Below, piece by piece: positions 61,905 through 64,000 of a DNA stretch of 64,000 nucleotides (its first letter is position 1; each line of letters begins with the position of its first letter). Source of the stretch: JACCTU01 sp963737405 (GTDB lineage: Bacteria; Actinomycetota; Thermoleophilia; Gaiellales; Gaiellaceae); NCBI GenBank assembly GCA_963737405.1, contig CAVTSL010000005.1, positions 248,001-312,000 on the forward strand, read 5' to 3'. The notes beneath the pieces were generated by a model. It worked only from the letters and a program-made list of their open reading frames with translations, searched no databases and had not been told where the DNA came from. Made by a program: the position numbers and the translations under genes.

Positions 61905-62626
61905 CAAGCGCACTCGAACTGCGCGGGGTGTCCAAGGTCTACGGCTCCGGGCCGAGCGAGGTGCAGGCACTGAGCGCGGTCGACCTCTCGGTCGAGTTCG
62001 GCGAGCTCGTGGCCGTCATGGGGCCGAGCGGCTCCGGCAAGAGCACCCTCTTGACGATCGCCGGCAGCCTCGAGGAAGCGACGAGCGGCGAGGTGCTCGT
62101 GGACGGAACCGACCTCGCGACCGTTTCCCGCACGGATCGGGCGAAGCTGCGGCGCCGCTCGATCGGCTACGTGTTCCAGGACTTCAACCTGCTCCCGGGG
62201 TTGAAGGCGATCGAGAACGTCACCCTGCCGCTCGAGCTCGACGGCGTCCCGTCGAAGGCCGCACGCGCGGCGGCCGTGGAGGCGATGGAAGAGCTCGACG
62301 TCGCAGACCGCAGGGACCGCTACCCCGACGAGCTGTCGGGCGGCGAGCGGCAGCGGGTCGCGATCGCCCGGGCGATCGTCGGAGAACGCGGGCTGCTGCT
62401 CGCCGACGAACCGACAGGCGCCCTGGACTCCGTGAACGGCGAGGGTGTCATGCGCCTGCTCCGCGCCGCGACGCATCGGGGAGTCGCGGGTGTCGTCGTG
62501 ACCCACGAGGCGCAGCTGGCTTCCTGGGCGGATCGCGTCGTCTTCCTGCGCGACGGCCGCGTCGTCGACCAGACGACCGCGCCTCCGGGCCCCGAGTCGC
62601 TCCTTGCGGCCGGCGATCGGCGATGA
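61901..62626 (+). CDS. ABC transporter ATPase (MacB/LolD type)
   Basis: The 241-residue ATPase has Walker A MGPSGSGKSTLLTIAGSL, Q-loop YVFQDFNLLPGLKAIENV, signature LSGGERQRVAIARAIV, Walker B LLLADEPTGALDS and His in VVVTHEAQLASW. This group pairs with FtsX-like permeases to move peptides, lipoproteins or drugs. ATG overlaps padR (ATGA) and its stop overlaps the permease start. Confidence 0.94.
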   Translation: MTSALELRGVSKVYGSGPSEVQALSAVDLSVEFGELVAVMGPSGSGKSTLLTIAGSLEEATSGEVLVDGTDLATVSRTDRAKLRRRSIGYVFQDFNLLPGLKAIENVTLPLELDGVPSKAARAAAVEAMEELDVADRRDRYPDELSGGERQRVAIARAIVGERGLLLADEPTGALDSVNGEGVMRLLRAATHRGVAGVVVTHEAQLASWADRVVFLRDGRVVDQTTAPPGPESLLAAGDRR

Positions 62627-64000
62627 CGACGCTCGCTCACCGGTCGGCGCTCCGCGGACCGAAGAACGGCGGGGTTGCGGCCCGCCGCGCGGTCGTCCGA
62701 TGGGCGGGGCGCATGTTCCGCCGCGAGTGGCGGCAGCAGCTGCTGGTCGTGACGCTCCTCACCGTCGCCGTCGCTGCGGCGATCGGGAGCATCACGATCG
62801 CCTACAACGCGGTTCCCGCCGACGACGGCGACTTCGGCTCGGCCAACCAGGTGTTCACCTTCGACGGCTCCGATCCGCAGAAGCTGCAGGCGGGCCTCGA
62901 CTCCGCGCGGAAGTCGTTCGGAACGATCGACGTCATCGGCCACCGCTCCGTGCACGTTCCCGGGAGCGTCGAGACGCTGGATTACCGGTCACAGGTCCCC
63001 GGCGGCGCCTACGGCGGCGAGCTGCTCGCGCTCCGGCGCGGCAGCTACCCGGTCGGGCGAGGCCAGGTCGCGGTCACCGACGGGGTGGCGGAGTCTCTGC
63101 GGCTCGAGCTCGGGTCGACCCTGGCGCTCGACGGGCGACGACGGACCGTCGTGGGCATCGTCGAGAACCCGAGCAAGCTGAGCGACGAGTTCGCTCTCGT
63201 CTCCCCCTCGTCCGCGAGCCCGGACCTCGTCGACGTTCTCGTCGGCGCGATGGCGGCCTCCACGTCGACCGAGTCCTTCTACCGGTCCCAGGGCGACCGT
63301 TCCGGCTCCGCCGTCACGGGCTCCATGACTCGGGGAAGCGACGTCGGCGGCGCGGCGGAGACGTTGGCGATGTTCTCCGTGGCCACCGTCTTCGTCCTCC
63401 TTGCGTGCCTCGTTGCCGCAGCAGGGTTCGCGGTCGTCGCGCAGCGACGGCTCCGCCAGCTGGGGATGCTCGCCGCCGTCGGCGCCACCGAGAAGCACCT
63501 CCGTCTCGTGCTGCTGACGAACGGCGCGGTCGTCGGGGCGCTCGCCGCACTCATCGGGACGATCGCAGGCCTCGCGCTCTGGGTCGTGTTCGCCCCGACA
63601 CTCGAGTCCGCGGTCGACCATCGAATCGACAGGCTCAGCCTTCCGTGGACGCTGATCGCGATGGCCGTCGTCCTCGCGATCGTCGGTGCAACCGCGGCTG
63701 CCTGGTGGCCGGCGCGAACGGTCGCGCGACTGCCCATCCTGCTCGCGCTCTCGGGGCGACCGCCCAAACCGCGGCCTGCACGCCGCTCTGCGATCGCCGC
63801 CGCAGCCCTGATCGCGGTCGGCATCGGCTCGCTCGCGCTCTCCGATCGAGACAGACCGGTGCTCATCGTCGCGGGGCTTCTGGCGACGATCCTCGGTTGC
63901 CTCCTCCTCGGCCCGCCGGCGATCCGCATCTTCTCCGCCCTGGCCGGACGACTCTCGATCGCGCCGCGACTGGCGCTGCGTGACCTCGGCCGGTACCAGG
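62623..64000 (+). CDS. FtsX-like ABC permease, 3' end outside the window
   Basis: The frame is open from ATG 62623 to the window end, so the protein is at least 459 residues. An N-terminal cytoplasmic stretch leads to a helix (QLLVVTLLTVAVAAAIGSIT), a large extracytoplasmic domain (about 60-240), then three helices (MFSVATVFVLLACLVAAAGF; VVGALAALIGTIAGLALWVV; LIAMAVVLAIVGATAAAWWP) of the FtsX core. A further helix pair near the window end (IAAAALIAVGIGSLAL) suggests a second copy, making a 10-helix permease. It partners the ATPase next to it. Confidence 0.88.
   Translation, partial: MTTLAHRSALRGPKNGGVAARRAVVRWAGRMFRREWRQQLLVVTLLTVAVAAAIGSITIAYNAVPADDGDFGSANQVFTFDGSDPQKLQAGLDSARKSFGTIDVIGHRSVHVPGSVETLDYRSQVPGGAYGGELLALRRGSYPVGRGQVAVTDGVAESLRLELGSTLALDGRRRTVVGIVENPSKLSDEFALVSPSSASPDLVDVLVGAMAASTSTESFYRSQGDRSGSAVTGSMTRGSDVGGAAETLAMFSVATVFVLLACLVAAAGFAVVAQRRLRQLGMLAAVGATEKHLRLVLLTNGAVVGALAALIGTIAGLALWVVFAPTLESAVDHRIDRLSLPWTLIAMAVVLAIVGATAAAWWPARTVARLPILLALSGRPPKPRPARRSAIAAAALIAVGIGSLALSDRDRPVLIVAGLLATILGCLLLGPPAIRIFSALAGRLSIAPRLALRDLGRYQ

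Overview
The window is about 70% GC, uses GTG and TTG starts freely, and packs its genes into strings of 1-4 nt ATGA/GTGA overlaps. Every recognisable gene is bacterial. The rpsF-ssb-rpsR-rplI-dnaB order, the GlgE pathway genes, the lack of mobile elements and the overall style point to a high-GC actinobacterium. My best guess is the class Thermoleophilia (Gaiellales/Solirubrobacterales-like), an inference from style, not a computed placement.

Layout. At the left edge sits most of a selenocysteine tRNA, then an ECF sigma factor gene with a membrane/proline-rich tail (one apparent frameshift), a receiver-only response regulator and a HisC-like aminotransferase. From 2.8 to 16.7 kb lies a large alpha-glucan/trehalose block: glgE-treS-mak-glgB and treZ-treX-treY on the minus strand, with malQ divergent from glgE and a small channel-like membrane protein lying antisense between glgB and treZ. 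It encodes both the TreS/Mak/GlgE route (trehalose to maltose-1-phosphate to glucan) and the TreX/TreY/TreZ route (glucan to trehalose), so glucan and trehalose can be interconverted. From 16.6 to 31 kb are housekeeping genes: an amidase, a proline-rich membrane protein, a 22-residue membrane peptide, rpsF-ssb-rpsR-rplI-dnaB, a purine cluster (purA, purD, purE, purB, purC, purS, purQ) and dinB.

From 31.2 to 49.5 kb is an 18-kb polyamine/amine catabolism island. It has an FAD amine oxidoreductase, a flavin monoamine oxidase, a PucR regulator, two class III aminotransferases, an aldehyde dehydrogenase, two complete PotABCD-type ABC transporters and a secreted GH18 chitinase. Imported putrescine-like amines would be deaminated to aldehydes, oxidised to amino acids and transaminated again. 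From 49.9 kb on the content is accessory: a TPR-adenylate cyclase protein, a methyltransferase, a glyoxalase, a DUF4062/NB-ARC/TPR STAND ATPase divergent from a xylose-type ABC system whose ATPase and permease are fused, a SixA-like phosphatase, an NAD(P)H-binding protein with an unknown partner, and a PadR-controlled MacB/FtsX-type ABC exporter that runs off the right edge.

Two points need care. First, four genes (sigma factor, monoamine oxidase, second polyamine-binding protein, second PotB) carry ten single-base indels in total, nine of them insertions. Correcting them restores full-length conserved proteins, so assembly error is more likely than gene decay. Second, the most unusual elements are a 164-bp intergenic sequence bounded by 22-nt complementary arms (32541-32704), the DUF4062 STAND ATPase, and the tRNA-Sec, which implies selenoprotein genes elsewhere in the genome.
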